From NCBI GenBank assembly GCA_030536355.1, contig JAUNQD010000019.1, forward strand, positions 5,048 through 37,143: 32,096 nt of DNA, in the 5' to 3' direction. Shown piece after piece: positions 8,014 to 15,616 of this stretch; position 1 is the stretch's first letter, and every line of letters starts with the position of its first letter. Below the pieces are notes generated by a model. It was not told the origin of the DNA. It saw only the letters and a list, made by a program, of their open reading frames with translations, and searched no databases. The position numbers and the translations under genes were made by a program. Source of the DNA: Bacillota bacterium (GTDB lineage Bacteria; Bacillota; Clostridia; Peptostreptococcales; Anaerovoracaceae).

Positions 8014-10278
8014 ATGACAGAATTACTAGCCCCTGCAGGAAATATCGAGGCATTTAAGGCGGCCATCGCAAGTGGATGTGATGCAGTATATCTTGGCATG
8101 CAGAAATTCGGTGCCAGGGCTTATTCAGATAACTTTGATATAGATACTCTCAAGGAAGCAGTTGAATATGCACACCTGAGAGACGTTAAAGTATACGTGA
8201 CAATGAACACCATCGTTTTCGAAGAAGAAATCGAAGACATGAAAGAACAGCTCCATCAGCTCAATGACATAGGTGTAGACGGAGTTATCGTTCAGGATCT
8301 GGCTGTTCTCAAGTACGCAGAAGATCACTTTGAAGATATGGAAGTGCATTGCTCTACACAGATGGGTATCGATGATCTGGAAGGAACACTTCTTTGCAAA
8401 GAACTGGGCTCAGATCGTGTAGTTCTGGCCAGAGAAACAAGCATAGATAAGGTAAAAGAAATAAAAAACGCTGCACAGATCCCCCTTGAGATCTTCGTAC
8501 ACGGTGCCCTTTGCGTATCATACTCGGGAAACTGTCTCATGTCGGGGCTCATCGGATATCGAAGCGGAAACCGCGGCAGATGCGTAGGCTCATGCCGTAA
8601 GCCTTACGAGCTGATAAACACGACTACAGGTGAATCTCTGGGTACAAGCTATATCCTTTCGACCAAGGATTTGAATACTATCGAACACATAGAAGAACTG
8701 CGCGGGATAGATTCCCTCAAGATCGAAGGACGAATGAAAGAACCTGTATATGTGACCAATGTAGTTTCAAAATACAGGGCGGCTCTGGATAAGACTGCGA
8801 CAGAAGAAGATAAAGAAAACCTTAAAAAGACTTTTAACAGAACATACACTGAAGGTTATCTTTTTGGTGAGGACCACGGGAATATCACCAATATTTCAAG
8901 ACCTAATAATTTCGGATACCCGATCGGCAAGATAACAGGTTCATACAGAAACATGTATGAGATAACCCTAGATCAAGGAGAACCGCTAAATCAGAACGAT
9001 ATCATCAGGATCGATCACGATGGCGAGGATGTCAACCTGTCGGTAGTAAGACTTTATGATCGTGCTGACAATTTGATAAACAGTGCAGACGACACTTGCT
9101 ACATAAAGATAAAAGAGAAGCTCTCTCAAGGAGATATCGTATATAAAACTAAAGATTACAACTATTATAAGGAATTGGAAAGCACACCTGCCGGTGAATT
9201 CAGGCGTTTTCCGCTAGATTTCAAAGTGTATGCTTACCCGGATGCCAAGCTGATCATCGATGCTGAAGGTTTCGGTATGCAGTATCTTTATGAGAGTGAA
9301 GAGGTGATGGGAGAAGCAATCAATAACCCGACATCCAAAGAGCAGGTGATCAAGCAGCTGGCAAGGCTCAATGATACGGTTTTCTGCCTTGGAGAAGTGG
9401 AGTTCGAGGAATACAACGCATTCATTCCTGCCAAGCTTCTCAACAATGCCAGAAGGCAGATCGTTCAGGCGCTCTATGATATGAAGCTGGCGAGCAAGCA
9501 GAATAGAACTAAAGAACCTCGTGACCGCGAGAAGATCGCTTTCGAACAGAAAGCACCATATCTCACTGCTGCTGTGACTACCAGAGAACAGTACGATATC
9601 TGCATTAAAGCCGGGATAAAGGATGTATATTTTGATAACATCATAAGGAGAAATCAGATCGAATACGGACCGAAGGAAGGTGAACTTCTGATAGGAGGGT
9701 ACGGCGGTATCTATCATTACAGAGATACTAATTCGTTCATTACAGATTATTCATTGAATGTGGTCAATGCATCAAGCTGCTATCAACTCCATGAGCAAGG
9801 TGCCAAGAGAGTGACGCTTTCATACGAGCTGAACAAAAACCAGATAAGTGATCTCATAAAAAAATACTATGAAGAAAATGATGGTTACCCGGCACTTGAA
9901 ATGATCGTATACGGCAGAGCACCGCTGCTCTTTACAAAATATTGTCCTCTCAAGAAGATGGGGCAGTGTGGGAATTGTCAGCGACAAAGATTCGAGATAG
10001 AGGATGAATACGGAAGATTTCCTATCCTTTCGCATCCTGACAAAGCCAATGACAATTGTGCCGTTACCATTCTAAATGGTAAGGTTCTGAATCTGCTGGA
10101 TGAGATGCCTGTCATCGAAGGCGTGGAAGCTTTCAGATTGAATTTCACAATAGAAACGGCTGATGAAGTGAGAAATATCATCAAGGCGGCACAGGATAAG
10201 CTGGCAGGAAAAACAAACAAGACACTCTTTGCTCAGGAAACGGATACGAGAGGTCACTTCAACAAGGAGATTATGTAA
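8014..10278 (+). CDS. U32 family protein (RlhA-type, DUF3656-containing)
   Basis: A 755-residue protein. Residues 1-~300 are the peptidase U32 domain, starting ELLAPAGN and with the signature EIFVHGALCVSYSGNC plus GNRGRCVGSCRKPYE. Cysteines C167, C174, C190 and C194 sit where U32 proteins such as UbiU/UbiV hold a 4Fe-4S cluster. A long C-terminal part (DUF3656-like) ends in a second cysteine group, C644, C652 and C655. Characterised U32 members are mostly RNA or quinone hydroxylases: TrhP/YegQ modifies tRNA U34 and RlhA hydroxylates 23S C2501. The ~750-residue two-part build favours an RlhA-like role, which is inference. The start is ATG 8014 because GAGGT lies 8 nt upstream; a TTG at 8008 is too close to it. 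The stop overlaps the next ATG (TAATG). Confidence 0.88.
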   Translation: MTELLAPAGNIEAFKAAIASGCDAVYLGMQKFGARAYSDNFDIDTLKEAVEYAHLRDVKVYVTMNTIVFEEEIEDMKEQLHQLNDIGVDGVIVQDLAVLKYAEDHFEDMEVHCSTQMGIDDLEGTLLCKELGSDRVVLARETSIDKVKEIKNAAQIPLEIFVHGALCVSYSGNCLMSGLIGYRSGNRGRCVGSCRKPYELINTTTGESLGTSYILSTKDLNTIEHIEELRGIDSLKIEGRMKEPVYVTNVVSKYRAALDKTATEEDKENLKKTFNRTYTEGYLFGEDHGNITNISRPNNFGYPIGKITGSYRNMYEITLDQGEPLNQNDIIRIDHDGEDVNLSVVRLYDRADNLINSADDTCYIKIKEKLSQGDIVYKTKDYNYYKELESTPAGEFRRFPLDFKVYAYPDAKLIIDAEGFGMQYLYESEEVMGEAINNPTSKEQVIKQLARLNDTVFCLGEVEFEEYNAFIPAKLLNNARRQIVQALYDMKLASKQNRTKEPRDREKIAFEQKAPYLTAAVTTREQYDICIKAGIKDVYFDNIIRRNQIEYGPKEGELLIGGYGGIYHYRDTNSFITDYSLNVVNASSCYQLHEQGAKRVTLSYELNKNQISDLIKKYYEENDGYPALEMIVYGRAPLLFTKYCPLKKMGQCGNCQRQRFEIEDEYGRFPILSHPDKANDNCAVTILNGKVLNLLDEMPVIEGVEAFRLNFTIETADEVRNIIKAAQDKLAGKTNKTLFAQETDTRGHFNKEIM

Positions 10279-12023
10279 TGATCACGGTAGAAAAACTATC
10301 ATACGGTTTTCCCGAAAAAGATTTATATAACGAGATTTCATTTACCTTGCAAGCAGGGGATCACTGTGCCTTGATAGGCAGCAATGGCTGTGGCAAATCT
10401 ACACTTGTCGATATGCTTATGGATACCGAGAAGTATCTGTATGACGGCAAGATAATAAAAGATGAAACCATGAGAACAGGGTATGCCAGTCAGTTCAGTA
10501 TAAGAGATAAGAACAGGGAATGCACTGTTTTCGAATTTCTGAGCGAGAGGTTTCTTGAAAATCAGCAAGAAATCGCAGCAGTATGTGAAGCGATGGGTTC
10601 AGAAGAAGTTATGGCTGATGAGACAGGTACAGCCATGGAGAAACTTATGGAGAAATATCAGAAGCTCCTCGATCAAAATGAAGCCATGGATGGAGATAAT
10701 TACGAGGCAGTTATACGAAAACAGCTTCATGTTGCAGGGATGACGGAACTGGCAGAAATAGGGCTTTCACAGATAAGTGGCGGAGAATACAAGCTGCTGC
10801 AGATCATGAAGGAAATGCTGCTGGCACCTAATCTTCTTGTGCTGGACGAGCCGGATGTATTTCTTGATTTTGCTAACCTGGGCAGTTTGGCTAAGCTTAT
10901 CAACGGATATAAGGGAACGCTTTTGGTGATAACCCACAACAGATATTTGCTCAACCACTGTTTTGATAAGATCCTCCATCTGGAAAACTGTGATATCCAG
11001 GAATTCGACGGAAACTATACTGAATACAGATGTGCTCAGCTGAGGGAAAAGCTGAGATTACAGGCTCAGTATATGGAAGAACAGGATGAGATAGCGAGAA
11101 CAGAAGAATTGGTCGATATCCTTAGGACAAGGGCATCCAAGATGGTCAATCCTGTGATAGGGAGATCGGTAAATGCTAAGCAGTCACAGCTCGATCGTCT
11201 TTTGGCAAGACAGATCAAGGCTCCATTCATTGAACTTAATGAGCCTGAGATAAGACTACCGCAAGTAAAAACGAAAGTTAGCGAGGATAACGAGAGTGCT
11301 GCAGATGCGGGTTGCTCCACAGAGATCCGCCCGGTATTGGCAGTGCAGGACTATCGAGTCGCTTTTGATAAGGACCTGCTTCAAGATGTCGAGTTTCAAC
11401 TGATGCCTGGTGAAAAGGTAGCTATCGTAGGCGCTAACGGAACAGGCAAAACGACGTTGATACGTGATATACTTAAGAATGATGATCCTGCAATCAAGAT
11501 AGATGACGATATCAAATATGCATGTCTTTCACAGCTTCAGGGTGATACTTCGCAGATAGAAGAAGTATCGGAAGAAATCAAGAAGCTTTACGACGATGAA
11601 GTTGATATTGATAAGATGTCTAGCGGTGAGCAGAACATGTACCAGATAGCACAGATGGCCGATTCTGAGGCAGAACTTTTGATTCTGGATGAGCCTACCA
11701 GCCACCTTGATATATTCGCACAGATGGCATTCGAAAGGGCTCTGGCAGAATACAAGGGTGCTGTATTGATGGTAAGCCATGACTTTTATCTGGTGGCTAA
11801 TTGTGCAGATCATGTTTTGTTGGTAGAAGATAATACTGTAAGACGTATGAGAACAAGGAAATTCCGCAAGATGGTCTATGACAAGTATTTCGATCAGAAA
11901 TACCTTGAAATAGATAAGAAAAAGCAAGAAATCGAAGCAGCTATAACATCTGCATTCAGAGAAGAGGATCTTGAACTTGTAGAAAAGCTTTGCGGACAAC
12001 TGGAAGAACTTAGTAATCAATAA
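10278..12023 (+). CDS. Divergent ABC-F family ATPase
   Basis: A 581-residue twin-cassette soluble ATPase. Cassette 1 has GSNGCGKST, signature ISGGE and Walker B LLVLDEPDVFLD, where the usual DEPTNHLD is altered. Cassette 2 has GANGTGKTT, a degenerate signature MSSGEQ and LLILDEPTSHLD. The H-switches are ITHN and VSHD. Catalytic glutamates are kept, so it may hydrolyse ATP, but it has drifted from canonical ABC-F proteins. The linker (~residues 245-345) is charged and helical, and a lysine/glutamate-rich helix ends the protein. It begins one base before the U32 stop ends, implying translational coupling. With an RlhA-like neighbour, a role at the ribosome is a reasonable inference. Transport is unlikely because there is no membrane domain or adjacent permease. 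Confidence 0.87.
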   Translation: MITVEKLSYGFPEKDLYNEISFTLQAGDHCALIGSNGCGKSTLVDMLMDTEKYLYDGKIIKDETMRTGYASQFSIRDKNRECTVFEFLSERFLENQQEIAAVCEAMGSEEVMADETGTAMEKLMEKYQKLLDQNEAMDGDNYEAVIRKQLHVAGMTELAEIGLSQISGGEYKLLQIMKEMLLAPNLLVLDEPDVFLDFANLGSLAKLINGYKGTLLVITHNRYLLNHCFDKILHLENCDIQEFDGNYTEYRCAQLREKLRLQAQYMEEQDEIARTEELVDILRTRASKMVNPVIGRSVNAKQSQLDRLLARQIKAPFIELNEPEIRLPQVKTKVSEDNESAADAGCSTEIRPVLAVQDYRVAFDKDLLQDVEFQLMPGEKVAIVGANGTGKTTLIRDILKNDDPAIKIDDDIKYACLSQLQGDTSQIEEVSEEIKKLYDDEVDIDKMSSGEQNMYQIAQMADSEAELLILDEPTSHLDIFAQMAFERALAEYKGAVLMVSHDFYLVANCADHVLLVEDNTVRRMRTRKFRKMVYDKYFDQKYLEIDKKKQEIEAAITSAFREEDLELVEKLCGQLEELSNQ

Positions 12024-12037
12024 CGAGGGAACAAACA

Positions 12038-12727
12038 ATGAACGAAGTAATGAATGAAACAATCAACAGACTGCCTTTGATAGGTGACAAAGCACCTGCA
12101 TTCAAGGCCCTTACAACTACCGGGACAATTAATTTCCCGGAAGACTATGAAGGTAAATGGGTGCTTCTGTTTTCACATCCATCGGACTTCACACCTGTAT
12201 GCACGACAGAGTTTATGACAATAGCTGCAATGCAGGAAGAATTTGATAAGCTGAATGTTGCGCTTATAGGGTTATCTGTAGACTCTCTTTACTCACACAT
12301 TGCATGGGTGAGAGCTATCGAGCAGATGGAATGGAATGGTATGAAGAATATCAAGATACGTTTTCCTGTGATAGCAGACCTCAACACAAATGTAGCAACT
12401 AAATATGGAATGCTCCAGCCAAACGTATCGAGTACACAGGCAGTACGAGCAGTATTCGTGATAGATCCGAAAGGCATAGTAAGATCCATAACATATTATC
12501 CACTCAATATAGGGCGCAATTTTGATGAGATATTACGCATGGTCAAAGCCTTGCAAAAATCTGATGCCGAGCATTGTTCTTTGCCGGCCAACTGGCAGCC
12601 GGGAGATGATGTGATCGTACCGACACCGATAACAGTAGAAGCTGCTGAAGAACTGATGAATACTGTTTCAGAAAACCAAGATGAGTATGCACTTGACTGG
12701 TTCTTAAGATTTAGAAAAGACAAATAA
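12038..12727 (+). CDS. Peroxiredoxin, Prx6 (1-Cys-like) subfamily
   Basis: A 229-residue thioredoxin-fold peroxidase that reduces hydrogen and alkyl peroxides. The peroxidatic cysteine is C55 in HPSDFTPVCTTEF, where P and T of PxxxTxxC are present. Prx6-type features are the length, the Arg-containing AVFVIDPKG strand and the C-terminal dimerisation arm. The only other cysteine, C180 in EHCSLPANWQPGD, occupies the position of the resolving cysteine in archaeal-type Prx6 homologues, so this may be a 2-Cys enzyme despite the subfamily name. It lies 14 nt after the ABC-F gene with a GAGGG site and is probably co-transcribed with it. It fits peroxide defence in an anaerobe. Confidence 0.9.
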   Translation: MNEVMNETINRLPLIGDKAPAFKALTTTGTINFPEDYEGKWVLLFSHPSDFTPVCTTEFMTIAAMQEEFDKLNVALIGLSVDSLYSHIAWVRAIEQMEWNGMKNIKIRFPVIADLNTNVATKYGMLQPNVSSTQAVRAVFVIDPKGIVRSITYYPLNIGRNFDEILRMVKALQKSDAEHCSLPANWQPGDDVIVPTPITVEAAEELMNTVSENQDEYALDWFLRFRKDK

Positions 12728-12761
12728 AACCAACCGGTTATATAATTCATAAATTATATAT

Positions 12762-12775
12762 CTATAATGTTATAG
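12762..12775. promoter_or_regulatory. Small dyad in AT-rich region (possible operator)
   Basis: CTATAATGTTATAG is a perfect 6-bp inverted repeat around TG, next to a second dyad ATAATT/AATTAT at ~12740-12755. It overlaps a possible -10 (TATAAT) for the small ORF at 12813. The base pattern is loosely like Fur/PerR-family boxes but does not match a 7-1-7 consensus. Confidence 0.25.
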
Positions 12776-12812
12776 TTATTTACTTTGATTTAATAAGATT
12801 TAGGAGTTTTAA

Positions 12813-12905
12813 ATGGATCGTAAAAGAATAATCAATTTGATCCTACATACTGGCCTGCATTCAGCCTCGCGTAAAGCGCACAGAGCGGGCAAGAAAACCG
12901 TATAA
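12813..12905 (+). CDS. 30-residue basic small protein, unknown
   Basis: ATG with TAGGAG 7 nt upstream opens a 30-codon frame beginning MDRKRIINLILHTGLHSASR and ending RAGKKTV. It has about eight Lys/Arg and three His, with a short hydrophobic patch (IINLIL) in the first third. It stops 13 nt before a perfect terminator, so it looks like a deliberate unit of SD, small ORF and terminator and not read-through sequence. It lies 85 nt after the peroxiredoxin gene and may be the last cistron of that operon or have its own promoter. No family was recognised. Confidence 0.5.
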   Translation: MDRKRIINLILHTGLHSASRKAHRAGKKTV

Positions 12906-12918
12906 GACGAGAAAAAGT

Positions 12919-12950
12919 GAGCCTTTGCATGTCGCAAAGGCTCTATTTTT
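12919..12950 (+). terminator. Rho-independent terminator after the small ORF
   Basis: GAGCCTTTGC (12919-12928) pairs perfectly over 10 bp with GCAAAGGCTC (12934-12943), followed by TATTTTT. It ends the U32/ABC-F/peroxiredoxin/small-ORF transcription unit. Confidence 0.85.
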
Positions 12951-12951
12951 G

Positions 12952-12960
12952 TGCTATACT
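12952..12960 (+). promoter_or_regulatory. Extended -10 promoter of the membrane-protein pair
   Basis: TGCTATACT fits TGnTATAnT and begins immediately after the T-run of the terminator, 23 nt before the next start codon. The -35 position would fall inside the terminator stem and shows no consensus. Confidence 0.45.
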
Positions 12961-12982
12961 GCCTCTTGGGAGAAATGATAGT

Positions 12983-13717
12983 ATGAACAGACCGGCAATA
13001 AGAAATGTGTATATGTTGAGATTCGTAGGGCGAGTAGTTGCCCTTATTTGCTGTGTCATCTACTGTATCATGAGGCCCGAAAAATTAGTCGTGCTGGAGG
13101 GAATGAATTTCTTTAAAGAATTGACGCTCCTTCACGTGCTGTGGGTGCTGTGGCTCATAGATATAGTGGCGCAGCTGATTCCATCGAGAATGAACATATC
13201 CATTGGATCGCAGAAGAATTTCAAGAAGTGGTTCAAGCCGTCGGTTGGCTGGGCTATAGATACTCTCAAAGATTATTCCCGCACATTGGGATTCAGAGCA
13301 CTGGCAATCTTTATCGTTTGGGTGATATTTGTTGCATTCATCGGTCTTGTATATTTCAAAGGTATCATCGGCGAAGCAGTCATATTGATCTTCGTGACGT
13401 TTTTCTATGTGGCAGATCTCATATGCGTGCTGTTCTGGTGTCCGTTCAGACTTTTCCTGGGCAATAAGTGCTGCACTACATGCAGGATCTTCAACTGGGA
13501 TCACTTCATGATGTTCACACCGTTCCTGTTCATACCGGGATTTTTCACATGGACGCTGCTGGGACTTGCTATCCTGGTGATGGTGATATGGGAGCTGACA
13601 GTTCTCATCCATCCGGCCAGATTCTGGGAAGTATCCAATGATACACTGAAATGCGAAAACTGCACAGATAAGCTGTGTACACAGTACTGCGGCAAATTGC
13701 CGAAACGATATAAATAA
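12983..13717 (+). CDS. Cysteine-rich integral membrane protein, unknown
   Basis: A 244-residue protein with about five hydrophobic segments (roughly residues 13-30, 48-66, 106-124, 129-152, 178-208). Two cysteine groups stand out: C163/C164/C167 in GNKCCTTCRIFNWDHF and C224-x2-C227-x4-C232-x3-C236 near the C-terminus, which could bind zinc or an Fe-S cluster. I do not recognise a named family. The ATG at 12983 is used because GGGAGAA lies at proper distance; an upstream in-frame ATG at 12917 lies inside the preceding terminator. It is followed after 17 nt by a YwaF-like gene and forms an operon with it. Confidence 0.75.
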   Translation: MNRPAIRNVYMLRFVGRVVALICCVIYCIMRPEKLVVLEGMNFFKELTLLHVLWVLWLIDIVAQLIPSRMNISIGSQKNFKKWFKPSVGWAIDTLKDYSRTLGFRALAIFIVWVIFVAFIGLVYFKGIIGEAVILIFVTFFYVADLICVLFWCPFRLFLGNKCCTTCRIFNWDHFMMFTPFLFIPGFFTWTLLGLAILVMVIWELTVLIHPARFWEVSNDTLKCENCTDKLCTQYCGKLPKRYK

Positions 13718-13734
13718 GCAGAGGTGCAATCGAT

Positions 13735-14508
13735 ATGTTCAGTATTTATCACATCATATGGCTGGCGATATGTGTCGCAGTCATGATCGCAGCAATCATC
13801 TATCTCAAGAAACAAAGACCTCAGCTGAAAGATGTTCTTACTGTAGCATGTATAGTAAGCATTGCTTCAGAACTGATCAAGGTATTCAGCACCATACAGA
13901 TGGTACCTTCTTCCGATGGGACGATGATGTATCCATATCTGGAAGTGCAGCATCTGCCGCTTCATCTATGTTCGCTGCAGATCCTTGTCATCTTCTATGT
14001 CAGATTCAGCAGCAACGATAAGCTGAGAGATAAGCTTCTGGCATTCATGTATCCGACATGTACTATAGGTGCAGTGCTGGCATTGATGATGACATCCATA
14101 TTCAATGCTACTATAGAAGTGACTCAGGCGTTCACTCATCCGCTGGCATATCAGTATTTCCTGTTCCATACCATGCTGCTGCTCTTGGGAATATACATCC
14201 CGATGAGCGGGGAGGTGAAGCTGGACTGGAAGCATTATAGATCCACTATGGCGATCCTCGCCGTGCTGGGATTCCTGTCCATATATATAAATTCGTTACT
14301 GGCCAAAGCCACTTACGTGAGCGGTGTGCTGCAGAGCGTCGACTATACACCGAACTTTTTCTTTACATATAAATTCCCGATAGGGATAGTATTCACGGAG
14401 ATATGGCACTGGTATATCTACATAGCTGTGATAGCTGTCGCAGCGGCAGCAGTTATCGGGCTGATGTATCTGCCGTTTTGCAGGAAAAAAACTGCCAACA
14501 AGTATTGA
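13735..14508 (+). CDS. YwaF/TMEM164 family membrane protein
   Basis: A 257-residue protein with about seven transmembrane segments. The marker sequence HLPLHLCSL (residues 73-81) after the second helix and NFFFTYKFP (around residue 212) match the bacterial YwaF (TIGR02206)/animal TMEM164 family. The human member is reported to be an acyltransferase acting on ether phospholipids; the bacterial role is not established. AGAGGTG precedes the ATG. Its stop codon lies inside the left part of the terminator hairpin. Together with the upstream cysteine-rich membrane protein it suggests a membrane-lipid or envelope function, which is inference. Confidence 0.72.
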   Translation: MFSIYHIIWLAICVAVMIAAIIYLKKQRPQLKDVLTVACIVSIASELIKVFSTIQMVPSSDGTMMYPYLEVQHLPLHLCSLQILVIFYVRFSSNDKLRDKLLAFMYPTCTIGAVLALMMTSIFNATIEVTQAFTHPLAYQYFLFHTMLLLLGIYIPMSGEVKLDWKHYRSTMAILAVLGFLSIYINSLLAKATYVSGVLQSVDYTPNFFFTYKFPIGIVFTEIWHWYIYIAVIAVAAAAVIGLMYLPFCRKKTANKY

Positions 14509-14527
14509 ACTTGTCGGCAGTTTTTTT
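14491..14527. terminator. Bidirectional terminator
   Basis: ACTGCC-A-ACAAG (14491-14502) pairs with CTTGT-C-GGCAGT (14510-14521) with one mismatch. An A-run lies on the left and a T7 run on the right, so it serves both the YwaF-like gene and the convergent glutaminase gene. Confidence 0.82.
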
Positions 14528-15473
14528 ATTCGATATCCATTTTACTGCTCCTGTCGAATATATGGAGCCTAAGTTCCTTAGAAAGGTGTTCCAGAAGCGG
14601 TCTTCCTGCGATGCAGTTACCTTTCTCATCAAGTGCCGGGCTGAAGACGCCGATACCCATTTCTTTATCGACTGTGGATACCAGACCTCCGCCCACTCCA
14701 CTCTTGGTAGGGATGCCCACGTATACGGCGAACTCACCGGAACTGTCGTACATGCCGCATGTCAGCATGATGGTCTTGATGGTGTGGACAGTTTCTGTTT
14801 TGAGGAGACGAGTTTCTGTAGTAGGATCGATGCCGTCGTTGGCGAGGATCAGTCCCAGATTTGCCAGACTCTCTGCAGTAACTGTCAGCGAACACATCTT
14901 AGTGTAAAGCTCAAGGGTGTCTTCCACATCGTTTTCGATGATGCCCTTGCTCTCAAGGAGGTAAGCGATAGCGCGGTTTCTCGAGATGTGAGCCTTTTCT
15001 GACTGATAAACGGCCTTGTCAAGCTCCATTTCAGGATCCATACAAAGCCTTTGGGCAAATATCTTCATCTCGGAGAAAGTGACCTTAGGAAGCAGCAGAC
15101 TGCTAACTGTCAGGGCTCCTGAATTGATCATAGGATTGAACGGCTTGTTACTGCTCAGGTCCAGATCGATGAGTGAGTTGAAAGCTTCTCCCGAAGGTTC
15201 CACGTCGACTTTTTCGAAGACTTCATCAAACCCGTAGAGCTCCAACGCCATAGCGAGAGAAATGATCTTGGAGATGGACTGTATCGTAAAGCGCACTTTA
15301 GTATCGCCGAGAGAATATTTCCTGCCGTCTTTGGTGCATATGCAAAGCCCCAGGTGGTTCTTGTCAGCCTTGCTCAGCTCCGGTATATATGATGCCACTT
15401 CCCCGTAAGGAATAGCTTCTCTTCCTTTTTCCATAGCCTCTTCAAGTATGGCCTGTATCTCTTTTTTATCCAT
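14526..15473 (-). CDS. glsA: Glutaminase
   Basis: A 315-residue enzyme of the serine-dependent glutaminase family (beta-lactamase fold), hydrolysing L-glutamine to glutamate and ammonia. The nucleophile motif S66-I-S-K69 is in FTIQSISK. Other family blocks are KPFNPMINSGAL, SEKAHISRNRAIAYLLES, TKMCSLTVTAESLANLGLIL and the KSGVGGGLV loop that carries the KTG-like triad. The length is normal (~308) and no extra domain is present. AGAGGTAC precedes the ATG. It stands alone between convergent and divergent neighbours. It may serve glutamine fermentation, acid resistance or nitrogen supply; the sequence does not distinguish these. Confidence 0.95.
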   Translation of the reverse strand: MDKKEIQAILEEAMEKGREAIPYGEVASYIPELSKADKNHLGLCICTKDGRKYSLGDTKVRFTIQSISKIISLAMALELYGFDEVFEKVDVEPSGEAFNSLIDLDLSSNKPFNPMINSGALTVSSLLLPKVTFSEMKIFAQRLCMDPEMELDKAVYQSEKAHISRNRAIAYLLESKGIIENDVEDTLELYTKMCSLTVTAESLANLGLILANDGIDPTTETRLLKTETVHTIKTIMLTCGMYDSSGEFAVYVGIPTKSGVGGGLVSTVDKEMGIGVFSPALDEKGNCIAGRPLLEHLSKELRLHIFDRSSKMDIE

Positions 15474-15561
15474 GATGTACCTCTTTCTGACTTTAGTGAT
15501 ATAAAGTTATTTTAATGCATATCAGAGGGAAAAGCAAGACGACTAAAATATAGAAATATTG

Positions 15562-15591
15562 TTGTAAAACTTTATCGGTTTAATGTATAAT
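15562..15591 (+). promoter_or_regulatory. Promoter of the QueG-like gene
   Basis: TTGTAA (15562-15567) and TATAAT (15586-15591) are separated by 18 nt, followed by an AAAGGAGG ribosome-binding site at 15602-15609 just ahead of the ATG. Confidence 0.55.
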
Positions 15592-15616
15592 CTATATATG
15601 AGAAAGGAGGTCCACT

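Noticed and set aside
8008..8016. TTG start two codons ahead of the U32 ATG
   Set aside because: It lies only 2 nt from the GAGGT site; ATG 8014 has normal 8-nt spacing.
12917..12982. Upstream ATG for the cysteine-rich membrane protein
   Set aside because: It would begin inside the terminator hairpin and upstream of the predicted -10 box; ATG 12983 has a GGGAGAA site.
13085..13729. Long antisense open frame (214 codons) opposite the cysteine-rich membrane protein gene
   Set aside because: Its translation is rich in His, Gln and Cys without domain character, it has no ribosome-binding site, and it mirrors a well-formed membrane protein on the plus strand.
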